Positions 8,868-18,253 of a DNA stretch of 64,000 nt are shown piece after piece (the stretch's first letter is position 1; every line of letters starts with the position of its first letter). The notes beneath the pieces are model-generated. The model worked only from the letters and a program-made list of their open reading frames with translations. It was not told where the DNA came from and made no database searches. A program made the position numbers and the translations under genes. Source of the DNA: Scytonematopsis contorta HA4267-MV1 (lineage in GTDB: Bacteria > Cyanobacteriota > Cyanobacteriia > Cyanobacteriales > Nostocaceae); the NCBI GenBank assembly GCA_019359035.1, contig JAHHIC010000069.1, positions 1-64,000 of the forward strand. The letters run 5' to 3'.

Positions 8868-9848
8868 ATGCCAAAAGTTACTGTGGTTATTCCTGCTTAT
8901 AATTCGATGGGTTATCTCCCGGAGACAATGGAGACTGCGTTAGGACAGTCTTTTACTGATTTTGAAGTTTTGGTTGTGAATGATGGTAGTACTGACAATA
9001 CTTCGGAATGGGTTTTGGGGGTAAGTGAAACTGATAAACGAGTCAGAATGGTTTCTCAGGAAAATAAGGGTTTAGCTGGTGCTCGTAATACTGGTGTGAT
9101 TCATGCAAAAGGAGAATATATCGCTTTTTTGGATGCTGATGACCTTTGGGAACCAACTAAGTTAGAGAAGCAAGTGCGTAGTTTGGATGAAAGTTCTGAG
9201 GTTGGTTTGGTTTATACTTGGACTGCTTTAGCTGACAAAGATGGGAGGTCTACGGGTAGGGTAATTACATCTCATGCTGAGGGTGATGTTTGGCAAGATT
9301 TGACTGAATTCAATATAGTTGGTTGTGGTAGTACACCTTTAATTCGTCGTCGCTGTTTTGATGAGTTGGGTTTATTTTACGAAGCTGTAACTCCCTCTGA
9401 TGATTGGGATATGTGGCTACGTATTGCTAAGAAATTTTCATTTAAAGTGATAAAAGAGCCTTTAATTCGTTATAGACAGCACGCTAGTAATTCTTCTAAA
9501 AAGTCAGCGGTGATGCTGGAAACTTGTCGGACTGTAATTGAGAGAGGGTTTGCTGATGCTCCTACTGAGTTTTTATATTTAAGAAATCGTAGTTATGGTT
9601 CTATATATCTTTATGTTGCTTGGAGAGCGATTGAAAGTATGGATTATAAGCAAGCTATATATTTTTGTCAGCAAGCTTATGCTCATAATCCTAAGTCATG
9701 TTTATCGAGAAGTTATCTACGTTTAAATTTTGCTATTGCATTAGTACGTTTATTTGGTCCTCAATCTTATAGTAAGGTTGTAAATTGGATTTATATTTTA
9801 CGTAGAGGTTTTCAAGGTTTTGCGAAAAGAACTCCTCTTCAAAGCTGA
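8868..9848 (+). CDS. GT2 family glycosyltransferase
   Basis: A GT-A fold inverting glycosyltransferase. It shows VTVVIPAYN at residues 4-12, VVNDGSTD at 36-43 and the metal-binding FLDADDLW with DADD at 89-92, then DDWDMWLRIAKKF as the catalytic-base region and RYRQHASN. An in-frame TTG at 8850 would add six residues, but ATG 8868 aligns with the paralogue next door. It likely adds a sugar to the same repeat unit as its neighbours. Confidence 0.88.
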   Translation: MPKVTVVIPAYNSMGYLPETMETALGQSFTDFEVLVVNDGSTDNTSEWVLGVSETDKRVRMVSQENKGLAGARNTGVIHAKGEYIAFLDADDLWEPTKLEKQVRSLDESSEVGLVYTWTALADKDGRSTGRVITSHAEGDVWQDLTEFNIVGCGSTPLIRRRCFDELGLFYEAVTPSDDWDMWLRIAKKFSFKVIKEPLIRYRQHASNSSKKSAVMLETCRTVIERGFADAPTEFLYLRNRSYGSIYLYVAWRAIESMDYKQAIYFCQQAYAHNPKSCLSRSYLRLNFAIALVRLFGPQSYSKVVNWIYILRRGFQGFAKRTPLQS

Positions 9849-9914
9849 GAGGGGATTGAAATTCAGGGGTTTTAAGTCAAAATATACATCTACTAATGTA
9901 AATAATATCAAACT

Positions 9915-10898
9915 ATGCCGAAAATTTCTGTGATTGTTCCTGCTTATAATGCAGAGCTAACTATTCGGGAAACTATTGAGTCTGTTCAAAAACAAACATT
10001 TTCCGATTGGGAGTTGATTGTTGTTAATGATGGGTCTTGCGATAGAACATTAGAAGTAGTTAGGAGTATAGATGATGAAAGATTGAAAGTTTTTGATTAT
10101 GAACAAGGAGGTGTTTCTGTTGCTCGTAATCGTGGAATTTCTCAAGCATCTGGTGAGTATATTGCTTTTTTGGATGCTGATGATTTGTGGGCTTCAGATA
10201 AATTAGAGTTACAGTTGGAAGCATTACAAAAAAATCCAGAAGCTGGTGTTGCTTACAGTTGGATTTATTTTATTGATGAAGAAGGGAAACCTGCATATGC
10301 AGGTAGTCGTATATTATATGAAGGAAATGTTTATGCTGATTTATTGCTAACAAACTTTTTGCAGAGCGCTTCTAATCCTTTAATTACTAAGCAAGCATTA
10401 GTATCTGTGGGTGGGTTTGACCCTAATATTAGATTAGGTGAAGATTGGGAGTTTTATTTACGCTTAGCTGCAAAATGGCAATATGTTGTAGTGCAAAAAT
10501 ATCAATTTTTTTACCGTCAACATTCAAATTCAAGTTCAAATTCTCCCAGCAAAGTTAAAGAAATGAATATTGTCGGTTCTAACATGCTGGAAAGATTTTT
10601 TAGATTAGCTCCTAAGGAACTACAATATTTAAAAAATCATAGTTTGAGTATATTTAATGTCTATTGTGTTGATAAGTCTTTAAAGTATAGTCATGAGATT
10701 AATCAAATTCTTCCAGCTGGACAATATCTTTTTAAGGCTGTTTTGTTGTATCCACAAATTTTGTTAAAGAAAGATACTCTCCGGTTAATAATAAAATATT
10801 TTTTGAAAGTTATTTTGCCTGCTAATATTGCTAATTCTTTGCTTCAATTTATCAAGTTTGTCAAAAATAGTCGTTTTCAAACTGAAAAAGTCAAATGA
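9915..10898 (+). CDS. GT2 family glycosyltransferase (tandem paralogue)
   Basis: Same family and layout as the gene before it: ISVIVPAYN at 4-12, VNDGS at 37-41, DADD at 87-90, GEDWEFYLRLAAKW and FFYRQHSN. The two are similar enough to be an old tandem duplication, now probably acting on different sugars or acceptors. The stop overlaps the flippase start by 4 bases (ATGA), showing translational coupling. Confidence 0.88.
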   Translation: MPKISVIVPAYNAELTIRETIESVQKQTFSDWELIVVNDGSCDRTLEVVRSIDDERLKVFDYEQGGVSVARNRGISQASGEYIAFLDADDLWASDKLELQLEALQKNPEAGVAYSWIYFIDEEGKPAYAGSRILYEGNVYADLLLTNFLQSASNPLITKQALVSVGGFDPNIRLGEDWEFYLRLAAKWQYVVVQKYQFFYRQHSNSSSNSPSKVKEMNIVGSNMLERFFRLAPKELQYLKNHSLSIFNVYCVDKSLKYSHEINQILPAGQYLFKAVLLYPQILLKKDTLRLIIKYFLKVILPANIANSLLQFIKFVKNSRFQTEKVK

Positions 10899-12160
10899 TA
10901 ATAAATAAGTTAAAACGTATATTATCGGGTCAATTTATTAGAAATATTGGGTGGTTGACTGGTGCTGAGTTACTAAACCGTATTTTTCGTTTAGGAAGTA
11001 CTGTTGTTCTTGCTCGTATGTTTAGTCCTGGGGACTATGGTATATTAGCGATAATTTTCACAGTTTTTGATTTTGCGAATGTTTTCACTCTTAAAGGTGG
11101 TATTGGAGCGAAAATTATTCAAGCTGATGAGAAAGATGTTGAGATTATATGTAATACTTCTTATTGGTTAAATTGGATTTTATGTGGTTTGCTTTTTATT
11201 ATTCAATGTCTAGCAGCTTTTCCTGTTTCTATATTTTATCATAATAATCAGTTAATTTTACCTATTTGTGTTATTGCGACTACTTACCTAACGATTCCTC
11301 TTTTTATTGTACAATCTGCAATGATTCAACGAGAAAATCGTTTGAGCATTACAGCATTGTCCAACGCAGTTCAATCGACTTTAGTTAATATTCTTACGGT
11401 AAGTTTTGCTTTATTAGGGTTGGGTATTTGGGCTGTGGTTTTACCGATTGTATTAACAAGCCCTGTACCAATTATTATCTCTTATCTGAAACATTCTTGG
11501 CGACCTCCTCAGAATTTTAATATCGAAAGGTGGCAAGAAGTTATTAAGTTTGGTAAAAATATGTTGGGAGTGGAGATTCTCAGCAGGGTTAGGGGGAATA
11601 TAGATTATTTAATAGTTGGACATTTTTTGGGAATTGAAGCTTTAGGATTATATTATTTTGCTTTTAATGCAGGATTTAGTATTAGTTTAAATATTTTAAC
11701 CTCGTTTTTCTCCGCTTTGTTTCCTCATCTTTGTGCTGTACGTCATAACTATAAAGAATTTAAGCATCGGTATATGCAAAGCTTAAAAATTATCACTTTA
11801 GTTTTTGCTCCTATTATTATTTTGCAAGCTGTTTTAGCTCAATTTTATGTGCCAGTTATTTTTGGACCAAAGTGGATACCAGCAATTCCCATACTTCTGA
11901 TGACCTGTTTGTCTGTTATACCTAATGCGTATTGGTGGTCTTTTTCTGTTCTGCTGAATTCCTTAGATAAAACTCATATTACGTTTTATTTGGATATGAT
12001 TTTCACTGTCTTATTTACATTTTCTATATTGGTAGCTGTAAAATCGGGTGTGTTTTGGGTCGCTGTGGCTGTTTTGATATGCAGAATAGTTGCTCTACCG
12101 ATGTTTATTCCTTTCTTGAAAAAATACCTCAACAAAAATTTAATCTCTATTTCGACATAA
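10895..12160 (+). CDS. Wzx-type polysaccharide flippase (MOP superfamily)
   Basis: A membrane protein of about twelve segments related to the PST/Wzx branch, with the family-typical N-terminal GWLTGAELLNRIFRLGSTVVLARMF region (VLARMFSPGDYGILAI) and the FGKNMLGVEILSRVRGNIDYLIVGHFLG region in the middle. It should move the lipid-linked repeat unit across the cytoplasmic membrane. The 4-base overlap with the GT2 gene places it in the operon. Confidence 0.87.
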   Translation: MIINKLKRILSGQFIRNIGWLTGAELLNRIFRLGSTVVLARMFSPGDYGILAIIFTVFDFANVFTLKGGIGAKIIQADEKDVEIICNTSYWLNWILCGLLFIIQCLAAFPVSIFYHNNQLILPICVIATTYLTIPLFIVQSAMIQRENRLSITALSNAVQSTLVNILTVSFALLGLGIWAVVLPIVLTSPVPIIISYLKHSWRPPQNFNIERWQEVIKFGKNMLGVEILSRVRGNIDYLIVGHFLGIEALGLYYFAFNAGFSISLNILTSFFSALFPHLCAVRHNYKEFKHRYMQSLKIITLVFAPIIILQAVLAQFYVPVIFGPKWIPAIPILLMTCLSVIPNAYWWSFSVLLNSLDKTHITFYLDMIFTVLFTFSILVAVKSGVFWVAVAVLICRIVALPMFIPFLKKYLNKNLISIST

Positions 12161-12209
12161 TAAAAAAAGAACCGCTTTGCAAACCTTATTTTTATTATGT
12201 GACTACATT

Positions 12210-13046
12210 ATGCAACTACATAAATTTACAGATGCAAGTCAATTCTATGACCGAGTAAAAGACTACTTGTTGAGCCATGAATCCGACCATTGCTTGCTGT
12301 TTGGTGTAATCAATACCTTGGTTCATAATCCTGAGAGGTATAATTGCAAACCCTACTTAGCCACAGTTGACAATAATGGGAACATAATAGCAGTGGCAAT
12401 TAGAACCCCTTCTTTTCCGTTATTATTGTCAAAGATACAAGATTTTCAGGCTGTGGAGTTATTTGTTAAGGATTTGTACTCTCTTGATGAATTATTACCT
12501 GGTGTTAACAGCTTTACGAGAGAAGGGCAAATTTTTGCTGAAACTTGGCAAATAATCGCTAATCAATCTTACCAGGTGGAAATGGAAATGCGGATTCATT
12601 CTTTAGATAAAGTGCAACCTATTGCTCAGTCTAACGGATATTTACGCCTAGCAACACAAAGTGACCGTGATTTGCTTGTACAATGGTGTGAAGCATTTGG
12701 TATTGAAGCTGCAGGTTCGGCAGATAGATTTAACGAGCATTTTGTAGATAATTATTTGCAGCAGAAAAATTTTTATATTTGGCAAAATCAAGTACCTGTA
12801 TCGATGGCTTGTGCGAAAGTTTCAACTCCAAATGGTGCATTAATCGGGCCTGTTTTTACTCCACCAGAATATCGTCAAAAGGGTTATGCTAGTAGCTGTG
12901 TTGCTAATTTGAGTCAAACTTTACTCGACCAAGGAAATAAATATTGCTTTTTGTTTACGAATTTGGCTAATCCAACTTCTAATCATATTTATAGAGAAAT
13001 TGGATATCAACCTGTTGCAGATTGGAATAATATCAAATTTATCTAA
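12210..13046 (+). CDS. GNAT family N-acetyltransferase
   Basis: The C-terminal half (roughly residues 145-275) carries a GNAT domain: GPVFTPPEYRQKGYASSCV holds the acetyl-CoA pyrophosphate-binding RQKGYA loop, followed by NPTSNHIYREIGYQPVADW, typical of the last strand. The N-terminal half is not recognised. A TTG at 12177 would extend it by 11 residues, but ATG 12210 (MQLHKFTDA) looks better. It lies 50 bases after the flippase and may modify a precursor or be unrelated. Confidence 0.75.
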   Translation: MQLHKFTDASQFYDRVKDYLLSHESDHCLLFGVINTLVHNPERYNCKPYLATVDNNGNIIAVAIRTPSFPLLLSKIQDFQAVELFVKDLYSLDELLPGVNSFTREGQIFAETWQIIANQSYQVEMEMRIHSLDKVQPIAQSNGYLRLATQSDRDLLVQWCEAFGIEAAGSADRFNEHFVDNYLQQKNFYIWQNQVPVSMACAKVSTPNGALIGPVFTPPEYRQKGYASSCVANLSQTLLDQGNKYCFLFTNLANPTSNHIYREIGYQPVADWNNIKFI

Positions 13047-13076
13047 GAATATTTAATAATTTTATCTTGAAAGCTC

Positions 13077-13176
13077 CAATTACCAATTACCAATTACCAA
13101 TTACCAATTACCAATTACCAATCACCAATTACCAATTACCAATTACCAATTACCAATTACCAATTACCAATTACCA
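13077..13176. repeat. STRR: tandem heptamer AATTACC, about 14 copies
   Basis: About 100 bases of near-perfect AATTACC/CAATTAC heptamers with one ATC variant. The array ends directly on the start codon of the next gene and fills its whole leader. Confidence 0.92.
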
Positions 13177-14139
13177 ATGTCTAATAATAATTCCGTTACA
13201 ATAAATGATGTGCAATCTGCTGCAAATCGTCTTTTTGGTATTGCACACCGTACTCCTGTACTCACATCTAGATTAATTAACGAACGCACAAATTCTCAGG
13301 TGTTTTTTAAGTGCGAGAATTTTCAATGTACAGGTTCTTTTAAATTTCGCGGTGCTTATAATGCATTATCACAGTTATCGGAAGCACAGAGACAAAAAGG
13401 GGTAATTACTTTTTCTTCCGGAAATCATGCTCAAGCTATTGCTTTTGCGGGAAATTTATTAAAGATTCCCACTACTATTGTTATGCCTGATGATGCTCCT
13501 ACAGTCAAGAGAACTGCGACGTTAGGTTATGGTGGTGAGGTGATTTTTTATAATCGTCAAACAACTAATCGGGAAGAGTTAACTCGAAGCTTAGCCCAAG
13601 AACGAGGTTTAATGGTAATTCCCCCTTATGACCATCCTCATATTATTGCGGGACAAGGAACGGTTGCGAAAGAATTGGTCGAAGAGGTGGGTCATCTGGA
13701 TTTATTATTAGTGTGCTGTGGAGGTGGTGGGTTAATTTCTGGCTGTGCAATTGCAACAAAAGCAGCGCTTCCTAATTGTAAAGTTATTGGAGTTGAACCA
13801 GAACGGGGGGATGATGCAACTCGTTCTTTTTATAGCAAAACTCTACAAACTGTAACTAATCCTGATACTATCGCAGATGGTGCTCGTACTCCTTCTCTTG
13901 GTCAGTTAACTTTTCCCCTGGTGCTTAATTATGTCGATGATATGGTGACTGTTTCGGAAGAAGCACTTATCAAAACTATGTTCTTTTTGTGGGAAAGGTT
14001 GAAAATTGTTGTTGAACCGACGGGTGTTTTAGCTGCAACGGCTTTATTGGAAGGAGTTGTAAAGTCTCCGGGGATGAAAATTGGCGTTATTATTAGCGGT
14101 GGAAATGTTGATTTAGCGCAAATCGGTAAACTTTTGTAA
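13177..14139 (+). CDS. PLP-dependent threonine/hydroxyaspartate ammonia-lyase-like enzyme
   Basis: A fold-type II pyridoxal-phosphate enzyme. The Schiff-base lysine is K56 in GSFKFRGA (53-60), SSGNHAQ follows at 80-86, and the phosphate-binding glycine loop CGGGGLISG is at 181-189. At 320 residues it lacks the C-terminal regulatory domain of biosynthetic IlvA, so it belongs with serine/threonine dehydratases, serine racemases and threo-3-hydroxyaspartate ammonia-lyases; substrate unproven. The heptamer array abuts the ATG, so there is no Shine-Dalgarno sequence. No other start in the first 40 codons fits homologues better. Confidence 0.86.
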   Translation: MSNNNSVTINDVQSAANRLFGIAHRTPVLTSRLINERTNSQVFFKCENFQCTGSFKFRGAYNALSQLSEAQRQKGVITFSSGNHAQAIAFAGNLLKIPTTIVMPDDAPTVKRTATLGYGGEVIFYNRQTTNREELTRSLAQERGLMVIPPYDHPHIIAGQGTVAKELVEEVGHLDLLLVCCGGGGLISGCAIATKAALPNCKVIGVEPERGDDATRSFYSKTLQTVTNPDTIADGARTPSLGQLTFPLVLNYVDDMVTVSEEALIKTMFFLWERLKIVVEPTGVLAATALLEGVVKSPGMKIGVIISGGNVDLAQIGKLL

Positions 14140-14170
14140 TTTAGCTATCTTCTGCATCCAATATTTTATT

Positions 14171-14602
14171 CCCCCCTTCCCTAGTAGGAATGGCTACCGT
14201 GTACACACAAATCAAATTACCTGTCATTGCGTTCACGGAGTGTTCCCTCTTAGAGGGTGTTTATAAATAAAATGTTAAGTACCATGCATATCATAAACCA
14301 GCCAGTGACTAAAGTCACTGTCTAAAAGCTGAAGTCCTCTGAAAGAGGACTGAATAATACATCCAAACAAGTATTTTACACAATTTAAAGTACTCCTAAA
14401 AATCTTATTTCTTCTTAGTCCTCTTCAGAGGACTTTAGCTTTTAGACAGTGACTTTAGTCACTGGCTGGCTGGCTGGCTGGCTTGTAATATGCTGGACTG
14501 TAATATACATAGCGCTTAATATTTTATTTATAAACACCCTATGGCGGGAACACTCCGTGAACGCAATGACAGATGTGTGTACACGGTAGGTAGGGAAGGG
14601 GG
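14171..14602. mobile_element. MITE-like element with nested inverted repeats
   Basis: About 430 bases folding almost end to end. The outer arms pair CCCCCCTTCCCTA...CTACCGTGTACACA near 14171-14207 with the complement at 14575-14602, then TGTCATTGCGTTCACGGAGT (14222-14241) with its complement near 14552-14571, and TTTATAAATAAAAT with ATTTTATTTATAAA. Inside, GTGACTAAAGTCAC and GTCCTCTGAAAGAGGAC are themselves palindromes with counterparts at 14418-14465. It has no coding capacity. The shared termini with 21203-21304 mark a non-autonomous transposon family. Confidence 0.8.
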
Positions 14603-14690
14603 GTAGGGGGGTTAGGTCTGCATGTAAATTTGTAGCCTTTCAAAATAAGCGAGCTGCATAAACTATTTTTTCATACCTAATAACCTGTAG

Positions 14691-14730
14691 AGCGGTTTCC
14701 AAGCTCTACCATTGAAGTCAAGAAACCGCT
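14691..14730 (+). promoter_or_regulatory. 9-bp stem-loop in the leader of the secreted protein gene
   Basis: AGCGGTTTC (14691-14699) pairs with GAAACCGCT (14722-14730) about 45 bases before the start of the next gene. No T-run follows, so it is more likely a leader structure or operator than a terminator. Confidence 0.35.
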
Positions 14731-14776
14731 AGTTAAATTTGGCTGTAAAGATTATTTAAACTAAGGAATCACTAAA

Positions 14777-15175
14777 ATGAATAGCTTGAACAAAAAAGCA
14801 CAAAAATCTATCTCCGCGATTTTGGCTACAGTTTGTGGTGCTGCGTCAATCGTGACTGTAGCATCTGTTGCTCCTTCTCCTGCTTTAGCTTCCAGAAATT
14901 TATTTTCTTGTAGTGCAGAAGGTTTAATTGTTCAAGTTAGACGCTTAAGAAACGGAACATTCCGTTACGAAGCTTATAATATTCCTACTAATATGCGTCG
15001 TCCTGATTTAGTACTCAACAATGGTACAGTTAGACGCGACCTCAAAGGAGATACTTATTACAGCTTTACAAATGGCACTTACCGCTATGTTGCTATTCAA
15101 GACCAAGGTTATGGAAAGGTTATTGTGTATAACAACAACCGAGTAATTGCTAAAAAATATTGTGGTGATGTTTAA
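14777..15175 (+). CDS. small secreted protein of unknown function
   Basis: 132 residues starting with a signal peptide: a basic N-terminus (MNSLNKKAQKS), a hydrophobic stretch to about residue 32 and a probable cleavage after ALA near 36-38. The mature part has two cysteines (one early, one in KKYCGDV near the end) that could form a disulfide, and is rich in Tyr, Asn and Arg. AAGGA about 10 bases before the ATG supports the start. I do not recognise the family. It is a periplasmic or exported protein with a stand-alone promoter. Confidence 0.75.
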   Translation: MNSLNKKAQKSISAILATVCGAASIVTVASVAPSPALASRNLFSCSAEGLIVQVRRLRNGTFRYEAYNIPTNMRRPDLVLNNGTVRRDLKGDTYYSFTNGTYRYVAIQDQGYGKVIVYNNNRVIAKKYCGDV

Positions 15176-15262
15176 TTTATATAAGCATTTTACTTATGTA
15201 AATCAATCATTTATTTTAATTATAAGGGAAGCATCCCAATTTCGTACTAATAACTAATAATA

Positions 15263-15300
15263 TCAAAGATAGCCAGGATGTGAGTCTTGGCTATTTTTGA
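15263..15300 (+). terminator. Rho-independent terminator of the secreted protein gene
   Basis: ATAGCCA pairs with TGGCTAT, extended by TCAAA/TTTGA, and the 3' arm runs into TATTTTTGA. The remaining bases to 15542 hold no gene. A copy of the AGCATCCCAATTT motif (15230-15242), shared with 33144, lies just before it. Confidence 0.75.
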
Positions 15301-15542
15301 TTAATACCTGATTGATTGCGTTCAAAATATCTTCCTAGTGACAGTTAAATATCTGTCATAACTAACAAATGTTAATCATGCTGTGTATAGTATTTTTTTA
15401 CTAAATAATCGTTGTCAGTACTTTACTCTAAATCTAGCTTTTGATGACAAAACCTATTTTTAGACTCACGGATTCATTTATATTATATTGCTATAGAATT
15501 TTGGTTAAATAAATGGGTTAAACAAAAAATAGGAACAGGGTG

Positions 15543-17462
15543 ATGACACGAAAACAAGCACCGTTTGGGTCTTGGAAATCTCCTATCACAGCAGATTTAA
15601 TAACTTCCAGTACTATTGGACTAGGGCAAATTTTTCTAGATGGTTCAGATATTTACTGGAGCGAATCACGACCTTCCGAAAAAGGTCGTAACGTAATTGT
15701 CCGACAAAATATTAATGGTATTGTAGATATTACGCCAGTTCCTTTTAATGCACGTACTCGCGTACATGAGTATGGTGGTGGTTCCTATTTTGTGGTTGAT
15801 GGAACTGTTTATTTTTCTAACTTTGCCGACCAACGTCTTTATTCTCAAACAGCAGGAAACGAACCTCAACCTATCACCCCGGAAGTAGCTTTCCGTTATG
15901 GGGATGGAATTTTTGACCGTCAGCGTCAACGGATAATATGTGTATGTGAAGACCATACAGTTACTGACTCTCAACCAACTAACACGCTCATCAGTTTGAG
16001 TCTGGATGGTAACCGTGAAATTCTGGTTTCTGGAAATGACTTTTATACTTCTCCTCGTTTAAGTCCCGATGGTTCTCGCTTAGCTTGGTTGACTTGGAAC
16101 CACCCAAATATGCCTTGGGATGGTACAGAATTATGGCTGGGAGATATACAAGAAGATGGTTCGATTCGTAACCAAGTTAAAATAGCGGGTGCTGTAGACG
16201 AGTCTATTTTTCAGCCAGAATGGTCACCCGATGGCATTTTATATTTTATCTCCGACCGCACTGGTTGGTGGAATATTTATCGCTGGAATAATGATAGTAT
16301 CGAAGCTGTAACAAAGCAGAAAACGGAATTTGGTAAACCGCAATGGTTGTTAGGAATGTCTACTTATGGTTTTGAGTCACCACAGCAGATAATTTGCAGC
16401 TATTTTTCAGAAATTTATTGGCATTTAGCGAGTATCGATATTGCTACAGGTCAAATCAAAGAAATAGATGTACCATATACGGAAATAAATTCCCTAAAAG
16501 TTGCACCAGGGAAAGTGATATTTAATGGTGCTTCTCCATCCAAACGTTCTGCGATTGTCTGTTTGGACTTAACAACAAAAAAAATCACAGAACTTCGTCG
16601 TTCCAGCGAAGTCACAATAGAAGATGGGTATTACTCTTATCCTATACCCCTGAAGTTTCCCACCGAGGACGACAAAAACGCTTACGCTTTATTGTATCCA
16701 CCAGCAAATAAAGACTACTCAGGCACACCTGGTGAAAATACTCCTTTAATAGTCAACAGTCACGGTGGTCCCACTGCTGCTGCTCATACTGGTTTAGATT
16801 ACGGGATTCAATTTTGGACAAGTCGGGGTTTTGCAGTTCTCGACGTAAACTATCGTGGTAGCACTGGTTATGGCACTGAGTATCGCAGAAAACTAAATGG
16901 TCAATGGGGAATTGCGGATGTAGAAGATTGCGTCAACGGAGCGCTTTTTTGTGCAGACGAGGGATTAGTTGATGGTAATCGCTTAGCAATTTCTGGTGGT
17001 TCTGCTGGTGGTTATACAACTTTGTGCGCTTTGGTATTTACAGATACATTCAAAGCCGGAGCAAGTCACTATGGTGTCAGCGATTTGGAAGCTCTAGCAA
17101 AGGATACCCACAAATTTGAATCCCGGTACTTGGATGGACTGGTTGGACCCTACCCAGAAAAACAAGAGATTTATAAAGAGCGATCGCCAATTTATTTTAC
17201 AGACCGTCTGACTTGTCCGTTGATATTCTTTCAGGGACTGGAAGACAAAATTGTTCCACCGAACCAAGCGGAAACTATGGTAGAAGCATTGCGGAAAAAG
17301 GGTTTACCAGTGGCTTATGTTCCTTTTGAAGGGGAACAACATGGTTTCCGTAAAGCAGAAAATATTAAACGCTCGTTGGAAGGGGAACTATATTTTTACT
17401 CACGGGTTTTTGGATTTGAAGTTGCGGATGATATAACACCCGTGGAAATTGAAAATTTGTAA
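15543..17462 (+). CDS. S9 family (prolyl oligopeptidase-like) serine peptidase
   Basis: The N-terminal ~370 residues form a beta-propeller of WD40/TolB-like blades (for example RLSPDGSRLAWLTW and PEWSPDGILYFISDR). The C-terminal alpha/beta hydrolase carries the triad: S487 in SGGSAGGY, D568 in GLEDKIVP and H600 in EGEQHGFRK. HGGPTAAA around residue 415 supplies the oxyanion region. No signal peptide is visible, so it should be a cytoplasmic peptidase of short peptides. AGGA is 8 bases upstream of ATG 15543; a GTG one codon earlier is less likely. Confidence 0.88.
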   Translation: MTRKQAPFGSWKSPITADLITSSTIGLGQIFLDGSDIYWSESRPSEKGRNVIVRQNINGIVDITPVPFNARTRVHEYGGGSYFVVDGTVYFSNFADQRLYSQTAGNEPQPITPEVAFRYGDGIFDRQRQRIICVCEDHTVTDSQPTNTLISLSLDGNREILVSGNDFYTSPRLSPDGSRLAWLTWNHPNMPWDGTELWLGDIQEDGSIRNQVKIAGAVDESIFQPEWSPDGILYFISDRTGWWNIYRWNNDSIEAVTKQKTEFGKPQWLLGMSTYGFESPQQIICSYFSEIYWHLASIDIATGQIKEIDVPYTEINSLKVAPGKVIFNGASPSKRSAIVCLDLTTKKITELRRSSEVTIEDGYYSYPIPLKFPTEDDKNAYALLYPPANKDYSGTPGENTPLIVNSHGGPTAAAHTGLDYGIQFWTSRGFAVLDVNYRGSTGYGTEYRRKLNGQWGIADVEDCVNGALFCADEGLVDGNRLAISGGSAGGYTTLCALVFTDTFKAGASHYGVSDLEALAKDTHKFESRYLDGLVGPYPEKQEIYKERSPIYFTDRLTCPLIFFQGLEDKIVPPNQAETMVEALRKKGLPVAYVPFEGEQHGFRKAENIKRSLEGELYFYSRVFGFEVADDITPVEIENL

Positions 17463-17463
17463 T

Positions 17464-17645
17464 TGGTGACGGTTGACAGTTGACGGTTGACTGTTGACAG
17501 TTGACGGTTGACTGCTGAAGGTTGACTGTTGCATTTTTTAATACCTACCCTAAAAACGTCTTTGTCGCTCACAAAACACCCGTCATCAGTCATCAGTCAA
17601 CATTCATCAGTCAACAGTCAACAGTCAACAGTCATCAGTCAACCA
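17464..17645. repeat. inverted pair of GTTGACx heptamer STRR blocks
   Basis: 17464-17535 repeats GTTGACG/GTTGACT/GTTGACA heptamers, and 17578-17645 repeats the complement (GTCAACA, GTCATCA). The two blocks can fold back on each other around a 40-base loop just after the S9 peptidase stop. Confidence 0.85.
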
Positions 17646-17703
17646 ATCCCTATGTTACGATTTATTGGAGAAATCAATTGAATATTTATAATTAATTATT
17701 ATT

Positions 17704-18135
17704 ATGCAACAAGCTAAATCTTGTGGTGTAATTGTGTTGCGAAATACACCAAAACTCAGTTTCTTGTTAATGGAAAAACCAAATCGCTATGACTTGCCGA
17801 AAGGACATGTCGAGGGGAATGAAGACGAACTGAGTTGCGCTTTGCGAGAATTACAGGAAGAAACTGGTATTTTAGCGAGCGATTTAGAAGTAGATGTAAG
17901 ATTTAGATTTGTTGAGACTTATCATACACGTTATAAACGTTTTGGTAAACAATTGGTCGAAAAAAGTGTGATTATATTTTTAGGTTGGTTAAAGCATGAT
18001 GTGGAAATTAAACTGACAGAACATAGTGGTTATAAATGGGTTGATTGGCAACCACCACATCTAATTCAAATTAAAACTATTGACCCTTTGTTGAAACAGT
18101 TAGACGAATATTTAAAGTCTAGTAACGGATGTTGA
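17704..18135 (+). CDS. NUDIX hydrolase
   Basis: A complete Nudix box GX5EX7REUXEEXGU runs from G34 to I56 (GHVEGNEDELSCALRELQEE and TGI), which binds the catalytic metal. The 143-residue size and the YDLPKGHVE lead-in resemble diadenosine tetraphosphatase-like members, so cleavage of a nucleoside diphosphate-linked or dinucleoside polyphosphate substrate is likely; the exact substrate is unknown. The last codons (Ser-Asn-Gly-Cys) and the stop lie inside a dispersed ACGGATGT repeat. The KptA gene follows. Confidence 0.88.
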   Translation: MQQAKSCGVIVLRNTPKLSFLLMEKPNRYDLPKGHVEGNEDELSCALRELQEETGILASDLEVDVRFRFVETYHTRYKRFGKQLVEKSVIIFLGWLKHDVEIKLTEHSGYKWVDWQPPHLIQIKTIDPLLKQLDEYLKSSNGC

Positions 18136-18250
18136 ACGGATGTAGCGGATAGCTTATTTGTGAATTCAATATATAATTGAATAATCAACTTGTGAATCCC
18201 ACAGATAAAACATCCGTTACATCCGTTAGTCATCCGTTGCAAAGTCCGTT
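18124..18250. repeat. inverted copies of the GGATGTAACGGATG repeat
   Basis: AACGGATGTTGAACGGATGT and a tail TTATTTGTG (18124-18162) face a reverse copy ending CATCCGTTACATCCGTT (18191-18248). The left copy overlaps the NUDIX stop and the right copy touches the KptA start. Confidence 0.8.
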
Positions 18251-18253
18251 GCC

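Noticed and set aside
13077-13176. Possible CRISPR array
   Set aside because: Units are contiguous heptamers without spacers; same for the arrays at 4.5, 17.5, 18.8 and 62.8 kb. No cas genes.
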